Notes under the pieces: generated by a model | The model's database searches: none | What the model saw: only the letters and a program-made list of their open reading frames with translations | What the model was told of the DNA's origin: nothing | Shown: piece after piece, positions 1-7,324 of the stretch | Layout of the letters: every line of letters starts with the position of its first letter | How positions within the stretch are numbered: the first letter of the stretch is position 1 | Assembly (NCBI GenBank): GCA_035283845.1 | Contig: DATESZ010000018.1 | Span: forward strand, 1-13,142 | Origin: DATESZ01 sp035283845 | GTDB taxonomy: Bacteria; Desulfobacterota; Syntrophia; Syntrophales; JACQWR01 | DNA length: 13,142 nt | Direction of reading: 5' to 3' | Program-made: the position numbers and the translations under genes

Positions 1-1092
1 CGCCGCTCCGGAACTTTCCGGCCCCACCTGAAGCGTGCCCATCTTGCTGACCTTCGCAATACTGCCGCCGCCCGCCCCTATCTCCATCAAGTCGACGACG
101 GGCACCTGTATTGTGAGGCCGCTTCCCTTCATAAACCTCTGCACGCGTCCGACCTCGAAGGTCGGTACGACGCCGGCGACCCCTTTCTGGATCAGGCACG
201 ACTTGGCCGTTGTGCCTCCCATGTCAAAACAGAAAATCTCCGAAAGATTGAAGTGCCTGCCGTAGTATTGGCCGGCGATGACCGCAGCGGTCGGTCCCGA
301 CTCGATAATTCTGACAGGAAACTCGGCCGCTGTTTCGACCGAGGTCACGCCGCCGCTTGATAGCATGATAAAGAGCTTGCCTTGAAAGCCGATCGACTTG
401 AGCCGTACAGCCAGCTTGGACAGATAACGTCCCGTAAGAGGCTTGACATAGGCATTGGTGACGGTGGTGCTTGTTCTCTCATATTCCTTGATCTGCGGCA
501 GAACGCGGTAGGAAATCGATACGGAGACCCCCGGGGCTTCGCTGAGAATGATCTCTTCAATCATCAGCTCATGGGTCGGATTCTCAAAAGAATTAATGAG
601 ACAGACGGCAATAGACTCAACACCCATCTTGATGAGAAAGCGGACTGCCCGCCTTGCTTCTTCCCGGTCTAAGGCTTTTATGACGCTCCCATCGCTGCGG
701 ACCCTTTCGTCCACCTCGAGGCGATATCTTCTGGGGACCAGGGGCCGGGGAAATTCGGCGAATACGTCATAGGGCGCGTAGCGCATCTCCCGGCCAATTT
801 CCAGGACGTCCCGGAAACCCTTTGTCGTGATGAGTCCCGTTTTGGCGCCCTTTCTCTCGATGATGGAATTGATGACGAGGGTCGTGCCATGAATCAGCTC
901 ATCCAACTGCGCGACAAAGTCCGGCACAATCGCCTCCAACTCCCTTATCCCCTCCTCAACGGCATCCGAGGGGTCATGAGGCGTGGTCAGGCATTTGCCG
1001 GTCTTCATCTCCCCCGTTTGATCGTTAAGCAGGACAAAGTCGGTGAACGTGCCGCCTATGTCACAGCCCAACCGGTAATGCTTGTCTTTCAT
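1..1092 (-). CDS. Hydantoinase A/oxoprolinase family protein, N-terminal 364 residues (runs off left edge)
   Basis: The frame is open from ATG at 1092 to the window edge, giving 364 residues of a family usually 650-720 long, so the C-terminal half is missing. Visible signatures are the N-terminal actin-like ATPase motif GCDIGGTFTD (about residues 9-18), IHGTT at 67-71, a second phosphate-binding motif DMGGTT at 290-295, the SGP loop before it, and IGAGGGS followed by VGPES near the end. Family members include the ATP-dependent 5-oxoprolinase and N-methylhydantoinase half-proteins, and the ATP-using subunits of acetone and acetophenone carboxylases; they normally pair with a HyuB protein, expected just beyond the left edge. 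An SD-like GGGAAGGA precedes the start. It is the last visible gene of the operon, 91 bases after the mutase large subunit. Family assignment is secure, but the substrate (cyclic amide hydrolysis or ATP-dependent carboxylation) cannot be told. Confidence 0.88.
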   Translation of the reverse strand, partial: MKDKHYRLGCDIGGTFTDFVLLNDQTGEMKTGKCLTTPHDPSDAVEEGIRELEAIVPDFVAQLDELIHGTTLVINSIIERKGAKTGLITTKGFRDVLEIGREMRYAPYDVFAEFPRPLVPRRYRLEVDERVRSDGSVIKALDREEARRAVRFLIKMGVESIAVCLINSFENPTHELMIEEIILSEAPGVSVSISYRVLPQIKEYERTSTTVTNAYVKPLTGRYLSKLAVRLKSIGFQGKLFIMLSSGGVTSVETAAEFPVRIIESGPTAAVIAGQYYGRHFNLSEIFCFDMGGTTAKSCLIQKGVAGVVPTFEVGRVQRFMKGSGLTIQVPVVDLMEIGAGGGSIAKVSKMGTLQVGPESSGAA

Positions 1093-1106
1093 CTATCCTT
1101 CCCTAG

Positions 1107-1169
1107 TCAGCCATCGAAGACTGCGTATACGAGATCTCCTTTGCCATCATGAAACCTCGAGGACTTCAT
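1107..1169 (-). CDS. Possible 20-codon mini-ORF between mutase and hyuA-like gene
   Basis: In the 91-base gap an ATG at 1169 opens 20 codons ending in TGA at 1107. It is preceded by GGAAGG seven bases upstream, directly after the mutase stop codon. The peptide begins MKSSRFHDGKGD and matches no family I recognise. It could be a leader peptide, a remnant of a decayed gene, or chance. It is not in the reading frame of the hyuA-like gene. Only the spacing and SD argue for translation. Confidence 0.2.
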   Translation of the reverse strand: MKSSRFHDGKGDLVYAVFDG

Positions 1170-1183
1170 CCCTTTACCTTCCT

Positions 1184-2812
1184 TCAGAATAAACCCGGTT
1201 CTTCAAACTCTCCATAAACGTCTCGGAAAATTCTCGTCATCTCGCCTACCGACGCGTAGGCCTTGCAGCAATCGACCAGATAGGGCATGACGTTTTTGCC
1301 TGCCTTTGTCGCTTTTTCCAGGTCCAGAAGGGTCCGGGTTACCTCGCGTTGGTCCCTTTCCCGCTTTACCCGTTTTAATTCCTCAATCTGTTTCTCTGCG
1401 GACTCGCCGGAGTATTCGTGGAGTTCCACGTCCTTTGACTCCCCCTCGGTATAGATATTAACGCCCACCTTGAGGAGCTCTCCGGACTGGATCCCCTTTT
1501 CGAAATCGTAAGCCTGCCGGGAGACAAGCTTCTGGATGTAGCCCGCGGCGACTGCATGGATGATCCCACCCTCCTTCTCGATCTTTTCCATCTCCTCCTC
1601 GATGACCACCTCCATCTCCTTCGTCAGTGTTTCGATGAAGTAGCTTCCCGCCAGCGGATCGACGGTATCTCTCAAGCCTATCTCGTCCATGAGGAGCTGC
1701 AGGGTCCTGAGCGAGATAACGGCAGAATGGGGGGTCGGGATGGTATATGCCTCGTCGTAGCTGCAAAGGGCAATGGTCTGAGCCCCGGCCAGGGCTGCGG
1801 AGAGGGCGTAGTAGGCGCCGCGCATGATGTTGTTCTCCGGCTGCGCCTTGGTGAGGCCATAGCCTCCTCCTCCGAAGAGCCCCCGCATGAGCATGTTGGA
1901 TGCTTTCTTCACGCCGTATTTCTCTTTCAGGTTCCTCGCCCAGAGTTTCCGGGCGGCCCGGAACTTTGCCACCTGTTCCCATATATTACCGAAAACATTC
2001 AAGTTAAACGAGAAACGGCCCACGAATTCATCAACGTCATGGCCTCGCAGAAGGACATTGTCTATGTAGGCATTGGCAATCAGGATGGCGTAGGCGATCT
2101 CCTGGGCAGGGGTAGCCCCCGATTCCCGGATATGATACCCGCAGACGCTCACCGGATTTGTCCGCGGCATGATAGTCATGGAATATTCGATAGTGTCGCC
2201 GATCAGTTTCACAGCCGGCTCTACAGGAAAAATCCATGCGCCCCTCCCGATCATCTCTTTCAGAATATCGTTCTGGGGCGTAGCGGAAATAGTCTTTGGG
2301 TCATAGCCGTATTTTTCGGCGACGGCCTGGTACATGGCCAGCATGATGGAGGCTACGGCATTGACGGTCAAGCCGGAGCCGATCTCTGTTAGATTGATGT
2401 CCCTAAAGGCTATCTCAAAGTCGCGCAGGGAATCAACAGCCATCCCCACCCGGCCCACTTCCCCTTCCGCCATGGGGTCATCGGAATCGTAGCCCATCTG
2501 TGTGGGCAGATCAAAGGCCACGTTCAGGCCCGTCTGTCCGTGAGATATCATCAATTTGAAACGCTCGTTTGTCTCGTAGGACGTCCCGAAACCCGTATAC
2601 TGTCTTGTCGTCCAGGCCCGGCTGCGATAGCCCTGAGCGTGGATTGCCCGTGTGAAGGGGTAGAGGCCGGGGTCGGCAAGATCCTTATCATAGGAAAACC
2701 CTACCCGTTCGAGGTCTTCAGGACCATAAAAGGTTTTCACATGAATGCCCGACTGCAGGGTTACATCAGTAATCCGGCTTTTCTCATCCTTGGTATACTT
2801 TGCTACGCCCAT
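1184..2812 (-). CDS. B12-dependent acyl-CoA mutase, large (catalytic) subunit; divergent methylmalonyl-CoA mutase relative
   Basis: This 542-residue protein has the length of the TIM-barrel subunit of split methylmalonyl/isobutyryl-CoA mutases, whose cobalamin domain is a separate chain, here the gene just upstream. Family landmarks are YPFTR (51-55), TTRQY (68-72), AFDLPT (99-104), PQNDILKE (179-186), GYHIRESGAT (225-234) and SVGEM (521-525). By memory alignment with P. shermanii mutase, Tyr72, Arg190 and His227 match Tyr89, Arg207 and His244, the carboxylate- and thioester-binding residues of methylmalonyl-CoA mutase. However Tyr75, Thr77, Ser114 and Ser164 correspond to His58, Gln60, Asn97 and Gly147. 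The usual THxQTSG loop is replaced by GLFGGGG (311-317), and the LHTN motif by ALCS (348-351). It probably rearranges a carboxylated CoA thioester other than methylmalonyl-CoA. The ATG at 2812 has AGGAGG four bases upstream, overlapping the small-subunit stop. Confidence 0.9.
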   Translation of the reverse strand: MGVAKYTKDEKSRITDVTLQSGIHVKTFYGPEDLERVGFSYDKDLADPGLYPFTRAIHAQGYRSRAWTTRQYTGFGTSYETNERFKLMISHGQTGLNVAFDLPTQMGYDSDDPMAEGEVGRVGMAVDSLRDFEIAFRDINLTEIGSGLTVNAVASIMLAMYQAVAEKYGYDPKTISATPQNDILKEMIGRGAWIFPVEPAVKLIGDTIEYSMTIMPRTNPVSVCGYHIRESGATPAQEIAYAILIANAYIDNVLLRGHDVDEFVGRFSFNLNVFGNIWEQVAKFRAARKLWARNLKEKYGVKKASNMLMRGLFGGGGYGLTKAQPENNIMRGAYYALSAALAGAQTIALCSYDEAYTIPTPHSAVISLRTLQLLMDEIGLRDTVDPLAGSYFIETLTKEMEVVIEEEMEKIEKEGGIIHAVAAGYIQKLVSRQAYDFEKGIQSGELLKVGVNIYTEGESKDVELHEYSGESAEKQIEELKRVKRERDQREVTRTLLDLEKATKAGKNVMPYLVDCCKAYASVGEMTRIFRDVYGEFEEPGLF

Positions 2813-2820
2813 GGCGCCTC

Positions 2821-3222
2821 CTAAGAATGCTTCACATTATCTCTTATCAAACGGACGATCTCCGAGAAAGGAGTCCCGCCCGGAAATACGCCGCTGGCCC
2901 CCAGTTCTCTGAGCCTCGGAATATCGCGGACGGGGATTACCCCTCCCACGACGATCATCTTGTCGTCAATGCCTGCCTCGCGGGCCTTCTTCACGAGCTT
3001 CTCCGTGATGGGGAGATGGGCGCCGCTCATGATGGAAAGCCCGATTACGTCCACATCCTCCTGGAGGGCAATCCTGATGATCTGGTCCACCGTTTTGTGA
3101 AGGCCCGTGTAAATGACCTCCATACCTGCCTCCATAAGCGCGTGGGCCACGACCTTTGCCCCCCGGTCATGTCCATCAAGGCCTGGTTTCGCTATTAGCA
3201 CCCTGATTTTTTTTTCCCCCAA
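2821..3222 (-). CDS. B12-binding (small) subunit of acyl-CoA mutase
   Basis: A 133-residue stand-alone cobalamin-binding domain that pairs with the downstream catalytic subunit, nine bases or less away, to form a heteromeric adenosylcobalamin mutase. The base-off/His-on motif DGHDRG (16-21) supplies His18 as lower cobalt ligand. The second motif is S63-I-M65 (usually SxL), followed by VGGVIP (92-97) and the PGGTP loop (114-118) that surround the nucleotide tail. The start is TTG at 3222: a strong AGGAGG lies five bases upstream, and no ATG or GTG in frame fits better. Codons 3-5 sit in a run of nine A bases, so a sequencing or slippage error there would shift only the first residues. Regulator and subunit genes are 17 bases apart, so they are very likely co-transcribed. 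Confidence 0.93.
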   Translation of the reverse strand: MGEKKIRVLIAKPGLDGHDRGAKVVAHALMEAGMEVIYTGLHKTVDQIIRIALQEDVDVIGLSIMSGAHLPITEKLVKKAREAGIDDKMIVVGGVIPVRDIPRLRELGASGVFPGGTPFSEIVRLIRDNVKHS

Positions 3223-3227
3223 TGCCG

Positions 3228-3233
3228 CCTCCT
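3228..3233 (-). promoter_or_regulatory. Strong ribosome binding site for the TTG start of the B12-binding subunit
   Basis: AGGAGG on the minus strand, five bases before TTG at 3222. It decides the start because the first in-frame GTG is inside the conserved first beta strand and has no SD. Confidence 0.8.
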
Positions 3234-3239
3234 ATGCAA

Positions 3240-3950
3240 CTAACCGGGCTTCTCTGGTTCCATCTCCCCGTCGAAAATGCCTTTGCCGCGCAGGATATGC
3301 TTCTTCACGAGCTGCTCCACCTTTTCCCGATCCTTATCGCGCATTGCCGCAACCATCTCTTTGTGGTCCTTTAATGAAAGCCTTGCATAATCAGCGCTGC
3401 TGAGGATCATCCGACGGTAACGTGAGAAAAAGTCCCTGAAATTACTGATGATCGCGTAAAGCTTTTGACTCCCTGCCGCCTTATAGATGATCTCGTGAAA
3501 CAGGGTGTTGTATAAGGAGATCTTTTCCGTATCATCCGCCTCCAACGCCTTTCTGTAGTTCTCCATGTTGTCTTCAAGTTTCTTGAGGAGGGCGTCATCA
3601 ACGTGTTCCGTGGCCAGGGATGCAGCATAGCTTTCCAAGACCGCCCTAATGCCTAAGGTCTCATCTATCTCATCCTTTGACAAGTGTTTCACCACAAACC
3701 CGCGCTTGTCCGTTTTTTCCAAAAGGCCATCCTGTTCGAGTTTCTTCAGGGCCTCTCTAATGGGAATCCTGCTCACCTTCATCTGCAAAGAAAGCTGAGC
3801 CTCAATAAGCCGTTGCCCCTGCGTAAGTACTCCCTTGATAATGGCCTCTTTCAGGGAATCATAGGCCACATCCCCCATGGAGCGCGACTTTTTTAACGGC
3901 TTTATGCCGCTCAGCGGCGTTTTTTTTGTCTCTTGCATACTTGTACCCAC
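3240..3950 (-). CDS. GntR-family transcriptional regulator, FadR/FCD subfamily
   Basis: A 236-residue protein with an N-terminal winged helix (about 28-95) containing the recognition segment SRIPIREALKKLEQDG, and a C-terminal all-helical FCD ligand domain. In the FCD domain His152, His196 and His218 are spaced as the metal ligands of this family (4/44/22 pattern). The usual first ligand Asp is Asn148. Such proteins sense organic acids or acyl-CoAs and bind short palindromes of the form TnGT...ACnA. The GTG start at 3950 is preferred: AAGGA lies five bases upstream, while ATG at 3938 has no SD. The gene sits inside the operon, 14 bases after fixX and 17 before the mutase small subunit, so the regulator is made from the operon it probably controls. 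A matching dyad overlaps the operon promoter near 9740. Confidence 0.93.
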   Translation of the reverse strand: MGTSMQETKKTPLSGIKPLKKSRSMGDVAYDSLKEAIIKGVLTQGQRLIEAQLSLQMKVSRIPIREALKKLEQDGLLEKTDKRGFVVKHLSKDEIDETLGIRAVLESYAASLATEHVDDALLKKLEDNMENYRKALEADDTEKISLYNTLFHEIIYKAAGSQKLYAIISNFRDFFSRYRRMILSSADYARLSLKDHKEMVAAMRDKDREKVEQLVKKHILRGKGIFDGEMEPEKPG

Positions 3951-3955
3951 ATTTG

Positions 3956-3960
3956 TCCTT
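3956..3960 (-). promoter_or_regulatory. Ribosome binding site supporting the GTG start of the GntR gene
   Basis: AAGGA on the minus strand, five bases before GTG at 3950. The in-frame ATG four codons later has no comparable site. Confidence 0.6.
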
Positions 3961-3964
3961 GAAC

Positions 3965-4240
3965 TTAACCATACCGGTATTGCACACCGAATCCACCTCT
4001 CGGGTAATCCCAGGCAACCGACTTATAGCAGCACGCGATATTGCAGCTCCCGCATTCGAGACATCCCGCATATTCCACCACCATATCTCCCGTCTCTTCG
4101 TTGAGGGAATAAAGATGTCCCGGACAGACGAGCACGCACATACGTTCCTTGCATGCCGCGCAGATTGCCTGATCAAGCTGGATGTGACTCTCGCAATCGT
4201 TCTTTATCGCATCGAGCGCAATCTTTTCGTCCACTTTCAT
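3965..4240 (-). CDS. fixX: FixX-type ferredoxin, partner of FixC
   Basis: A 91-residue ferredoxin-like protein beginning MKVDEKIALD. Cysteines form two sets, C27-x2-C30-x4-C35-x3-C39-P and C60-x2-C63-x2-C66-x3-C70. This is enough for two [4Fe-4S] clusters, as in EtfX/FixX. In this family the protein binds FixC and relays electrons between ETF, the FixC flavin and quinone. I chose ATG at 4240, where GAGGA lies about ten bases upstream and the N-terminus matches FixX. The longer in-frame version from 4285 would overlap the fixC end by 43 bases and add 15 unconserved residues. The start lies two bases after the fixC stop, so the two are translationally coupled. Confidence 0.95.
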   Translation of the reverse strand: MKVDEKIALDAIKNDCESHIQLDQAICAACKERMCVLVCPGHLYSLNEETGDMVVEYAGCLECGSCNIACCYKSVAWDYPRGGFGVQYRYG

Positions 4241-4242
4241 AG

Positions 4243-5532
4243 TTACATTTTCCTCAGACTTAAAAGGTCTTTGAATCCCTGCCAATTGAGGATGTGTTTC
4301 TTTGCAACTTCTTTAGCGCTTGTGTAAAGGGGTTCCTTCGGCCCCCTTCCGACGGTGAAAAGGGCATCAAGAAGCTCTGAGAGGAATTTGGGATAGACGG
4401 TGAAGAGCCGTTTGTTTTCGAGCACCTCCTTTGAGTGCCGGAATGTCTCCATATCAGGGAGCACAAAACTCTCTTTGAGCTTTTTCTCATAGAGGGAGAG
4501 GAAATTTTCCGATAGATCTCCTTTTCTCAGGGCCTCATTCGCCACGTCGGCCGCTATAGCCCCCGAAGCAACGGCAAACTCCATGCCCCGTACCGTTAAG
4601 CCAAGGTTAAGTGAGAAACCCGCCGCATCGCCCGCGATTAGCATCCCGCCAGTATACAATTTAGGAATACCATGAACTCCCGCTTCAGAAATTATATGTG
4701 CCGCGTATTCTTTCAACTCTCCGCCTTTGATCCACCGCCTGATTTCGGGTCTTGCCGAGAAATCTTCCATAAGCCGGAAGGCCTCAACGGGTTTCTCTTG
4801 CCGTATAAGGGAACCAATGCTGATAACAAGACCCAGGGAGAGCGTGTTACGATTCGTATAGAGGAAACCTCCCCCAAACATGCCCTTGGTAATGGAGCCG
4901 ATATAGAGATTGGCGGCCCCTTCATCGGGTTGCAGACCGAAACGATCCTCGATGGTCTTTTCGTCGAGCTTGTATATCTCTTTTATAGCCACGGCGTAGT
5001 TTTTCGGTTCAAGCGGCCGCCTCATATTCGCCTTTTCCGCCATGAAGGAGAGCGCTCCGTCAGCCGCAATGACGATGCGGGCCCCTATCTCTTCGTCTCC
5101 CACCTTAATTCCTGCCACGCAGCCATCTTCCCACAGGAGATTGTCGACTTTCTTTTTCGAGATGACATAGGCGCCTTTCTCAGTCACTTTTTCAGCGAAC
5201 CAGTTGTCAAAAGTCGCCCTCAATACCGTATAGCTCATAAAGGGCCCGTTTCGCCATCGGTTATTAGTGTACTCGAACTGCGCAGAGGAGTCATCATCGA
5301 GCAACGTCATGATCTCTTTCACTACGTGCCGCTCAAAGGGCGCCTCATCAATGATCTCAGGCAGATATTCCCTTATGGGCTCCACGTACATCCTACCGCC
5401 AGTCACATTTTTACTGCCCGGGACGTCGCCGCGTTCAAGAACGATGACCTGTCGACCGGCGGCAGCGAGACGGTACGCCGCCGATAACCCCGCAAGACCG
5501 CCGCCCACTATGACCGCATCTATCTTCTCCAT
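4243..5532 (-). CDS. fixC: FixC-type FAD-dependent ETF:quinone oxidoreductase
   Basis: A 429-residue flavoprotein of the FixC/ETF-QO family, full length. The N-terminal dinucleotide-binding fold has GGGLAG (10-15), then the ERG acidic end of beta 2 (33-35). GDAAG (301-305) is the second FAD-contacting motif. FixC/EtfC accepts electrons from an ETF (EtfAB) and, with FixX, passes them to the quinone pool or a ferredoxin-level acceptor at the membrane. No long transmembrane helix is apparent; family members are peripheral. The ATG at 5532 is ten bases after the etfA stop, with only a weak, distant GGGGAA as SD, so translational coupling is likely. Its position in an etfBA-fixCX block directly after an acyl-CoA dehydrogenase says it disposes of electrons from acyl-CoA oxidation, or supplies them to the reverse reaction. 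Confidence 0.96.
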   Translation of the reverse strand: MEKIDAVIVGGGLAGLSAAYRLAAAGRQVIVLERGDVPGSKNVTGGRMYVEPIREYLPEIIDEAPFERHVVKEIMTLLDDDSSAQFEYTNNRWRNGPFMSYTVLRATFDNWFAEKVTEKGAYVISKKKVDNLLWEDGCVAGIKVGDEEIGARIVIAADGALSFMAEKANMRRPLEPKNYAVAIKEIYKLDEKTIEDRFGLQPDEGAANLYIGSITKGMFGGGFLYTNRNTLSLGLVISIGSLIRQEKPVEAFRLMEDFSARPEIRRWIKGGELKEYAAHIISEAGVHGIPKLYTGGMLIAGDAAGFSLNLGLTVRGMEFAVASGAIAADVANEALRKGDLSENFLSLYEKKLKESFVLPDMETFRHSKEVLENKRLFTVYPKFLSELLDALFTVGRGPKEPLYTSAKEVAKKHILNWQGFKDLLSLRKM

Positions 5533-5542
5533 AAATATTCGT

Positions 5543-6520
5543 CTATTTCCCCAGCCTTTTTTTCAGTTCCTCCGTCATTGCCGGCAGCACCTCAAAGAGG
5601 TCTCCCACTATACCGTAATTTGCATATTTAAAGATAATGGCGTTCGGATCGCTGTTGATAGCAAGGACAACTTTGGATGTGTCCATCCCCATGATATGGT
5701 GAATTGCGCCTGAAATGCCCGCCCCCATATAGAACCTCGGGGAAACTGTTTTTCCGCTTTTGCCTATCTGGTCCGCTTGATCTCGCCACTTGGCATCCAC
5801 AACGGACCTTGTTGCACCCACGGTTGCGCCAATCAGTTCTGCCAAATCTTCAATGATCTTGAAATTCTCAGCGGCTTTTAGTCCCCGTCCGCCGGCTACA
5901 ATACAGTCTGCTTCCGTCAGGTCAGCTTTGTCCCGCGTCGTCTCCTCTCTATTTATGACCGACGTTTTTATTTGCTCATGCGATATGCCGGCCTGAAATT
6001 CTGTAAATTCTCCTTTTGTCGCAAGAGGTGCTCTAACCCCGAATTGATTCGGACGCACCGTCACGATGGCAGGATATGCCGGGAAAGTAATCTCGGAAAG
6101 CACCCTACCGCCATACATGGGCCTTATGAATGTCATGGGCTTCTCAAGCCAATTGGCCACGGTTACGTCCGATGCGATCCCCGCCTGAAGGAGCACCGCA
6201 ACCCTGGGCAGGAAGTCGCGCGCGCTTTGCGTGGCTCCTGACAGGATAATCTTCGCACCGCTTTTTCGTGCGTAGCCGGCAAGCGCCAAAGCATGGCCCT
6301 CAGCTGTGTAACTTTCCAACACTGGGTCCGTGACGTGCACGAGCTTTTCTGTGTAATATAGTATCTTATCCTTTACCTTCCCGGACAATTTCCCCAGAAA
6401 CAGCGCTTCACTGCTGAACCGACCGTGTTCGGCAAGCGTTAAGCCCTCCGAGAGCAACTCCAGTGAAACCTTCCTCAACTCGTCTCCCTTTGCTTCCGTT
6501 AATATTAGAACCTTATCCAT
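5543..6520 (-). CDS. etfA: Electron transfer flavoprotein alpha subunit (FixB/EtfA)
   Basis: A 325-residue protein of normal EtfA length. The C-terminal FAD domain carries GGRGL (210-214), GATRSVVD (235-242), QIGKSGKTVSP (251-261), GISGAIHH (268-275) and DPNAIIFKYANYGIVGD (291-307), all positions that hold the electron-carrying FAD. The N-terminal domain (about 1-190) is the less conserved nucleotide-like fold. It forms a heterodimer with the EtfB encoded ten bases upstream and moves single electrons from acyl-CoA dehydrogenase to FixC. The ATG at 6520 has AGGGA six bases upstream. Nothing appears truncated. Confidence 0.96.
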   Translation of the reverse strand: MDKVLILTEAKGDELRKVSLELLSEGLTLAEHGRFSSEALFLGKLSGKVKDKILYYTEKLVHVTDPVLESYTAEGHALALAGYARKSGAKIILSGATQSARDFLPRVAVLLQAGIASDVTVANWLEKPMTFIRPMYGGRVLSEITFPAYPAIVTVRPNQFGVRAPLATKGEFTEFQAGISHEQIKTSVINREETTRDKADLTEADCIVAGGRGLKAAENFKIIEDLAELIGATVGATRSVVDAKWRDQADQIGKSGKTVSPRFYMGAGISGAIHHIMGMDTSKVVLAINSDPNAIIFKYANYGIVGDLFEVLPAMTEELKKRLGK

Positions 6521-6529
6521 CGGATGTCC

Positions 6530-7312
6530 CTAAATGACCATTTCCACATCCATGAGAATCCTTACCGCTTCAATGGCAGCTTCACGAGGCTCGCCGGAAA
6601 GGAATTGCACTGCAGGTTTTTTTTTCGGCAGGAAATATTTTACCACTTTAACTTTCGATCCCTGCTTGCCTGTTTGGGCGGCCGTAAGTCCCAGATCGGC
6701 TGCTGTTACCCTGGGGATCTTTGCCTTCATGGCCTTCATGACGCCCGTAATCAAAGGGACCCTCGGCTCATTAAGTCCTTTCTGCGTAGTAAATAATGCG
6801 GGAATCCGAACTTTCACCACTTCTTTTCCACTCTCTACGGCAACCTCCGCAACTGCCGCGCCGTCGGCTATATCAAGCTTCACGATACTGCCAACGTGCG
6901 GCAGTCCCAGAAGCTGGGCGACCATTTGCCCCACTTCGCCCCGGTCATCGTCAATTGCTTGCCTCCCGCATAGTATGATGTCAAAAGGTTCTTTTGCAAT
7001 GGCCTTGCTTAAAACGAAAGCCGTTGCATACCCGTCACCGTCCAAGAAAACTTCGTCCTCAAGGAGTATCGCTTCGTCCGCTCCCATGGCAATTCCAGTC
7101 CTCAATGCCTCAACCGCTTTACCGCTTCCCAGGGTAATCACTTTCACTTTTCCTGTATGTTTTTCTTTGATCCGCAAGGCTTCTTCAAGGGCATATTCGT
7201 CAAAGAGATTCATGGCGAACTTCTGTTCTATATTGAGCATTGCCCCGTCCTCGCTTATTGTGACCAAGGCTTCCGAGTCCGGAATCTGCTTTATCAGGAC
7301 AATAATGTTCAT
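6530..7312 (-). CDS. etfB: Electron transfer flavoprotein beta subunit (FixA/EtfB)
   Basis: A 260-residue EtfB with NLFDEYALEEALRIKE (35-50), the nucleotide-binding segment GRQAIDDDRGEVGQM (116-130) and the dehydrogenase-recognition loop LNEPRVPLITGVMKA (180-194). Bifurcating EtfB/FixA proteins, from memory, carry IDGDTAQVGP at the nucleotide site, where a second FAD sits. Non-bifurcating ones carry IDDDxNQTGQM and bind AMP. This protein has IDDD and GQM, which favours a simple AMP-type ETF even though it is encoded with fixCX. The ATG at 7312 is 12 bases after the dehydrogenase stop, with AAGGGGA as SD. Confidence 0.95.
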   Translation of the reverse strand: MNIIVLIKQIPDSEALVTISEDGAMLNIEQKFAMNLFDEYALEEALRIKEKHTGKVKVITLGSGKAVEALRTGIAMGADEAILLEDEVFLDGDGYATAFVLSKAIAKEPFDIILCGRQAIDDDRGEVGQMVAQLLGLPHVGSIVKLDIADGAAVAEVAVESGKEVVKVRIPALFTTQKGLNEPRVPLITGVMKAMKAKIPRVTAADLGLTAAQTGKQGSKVKVVKYFLPKKKPAVQFLSGEPREAAIEAVRILMDVEMVI

Positions 7313-7324
7313 GAATGTTCCCCT

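Noticed and set aside
1125..1130. Single GTATAC in the mutase-hyuA gap, and other single copies in coding sequence (for example near 2793 and 9585), as extra GntR sites
   Set aside because: Single GTATAC hexamers occur several times in coding sequence here and lack the flanking T/A positions; only the doubled site at 9734-9746 stands out.
1556..2392. 278-codon plus-strand ORF opposite the mutase gene
   Set aside because: It is antisense to a strongly conserved enzyme gene, has no recognisable domain, and arises from the GC-rich codon pattern of the real gene.
4672..5487. 271-codon plus-strand ORF opposite fixC
   Set aside because: Shadow of fixC: no family resemblance, no SD, no plus-strand neighbours.
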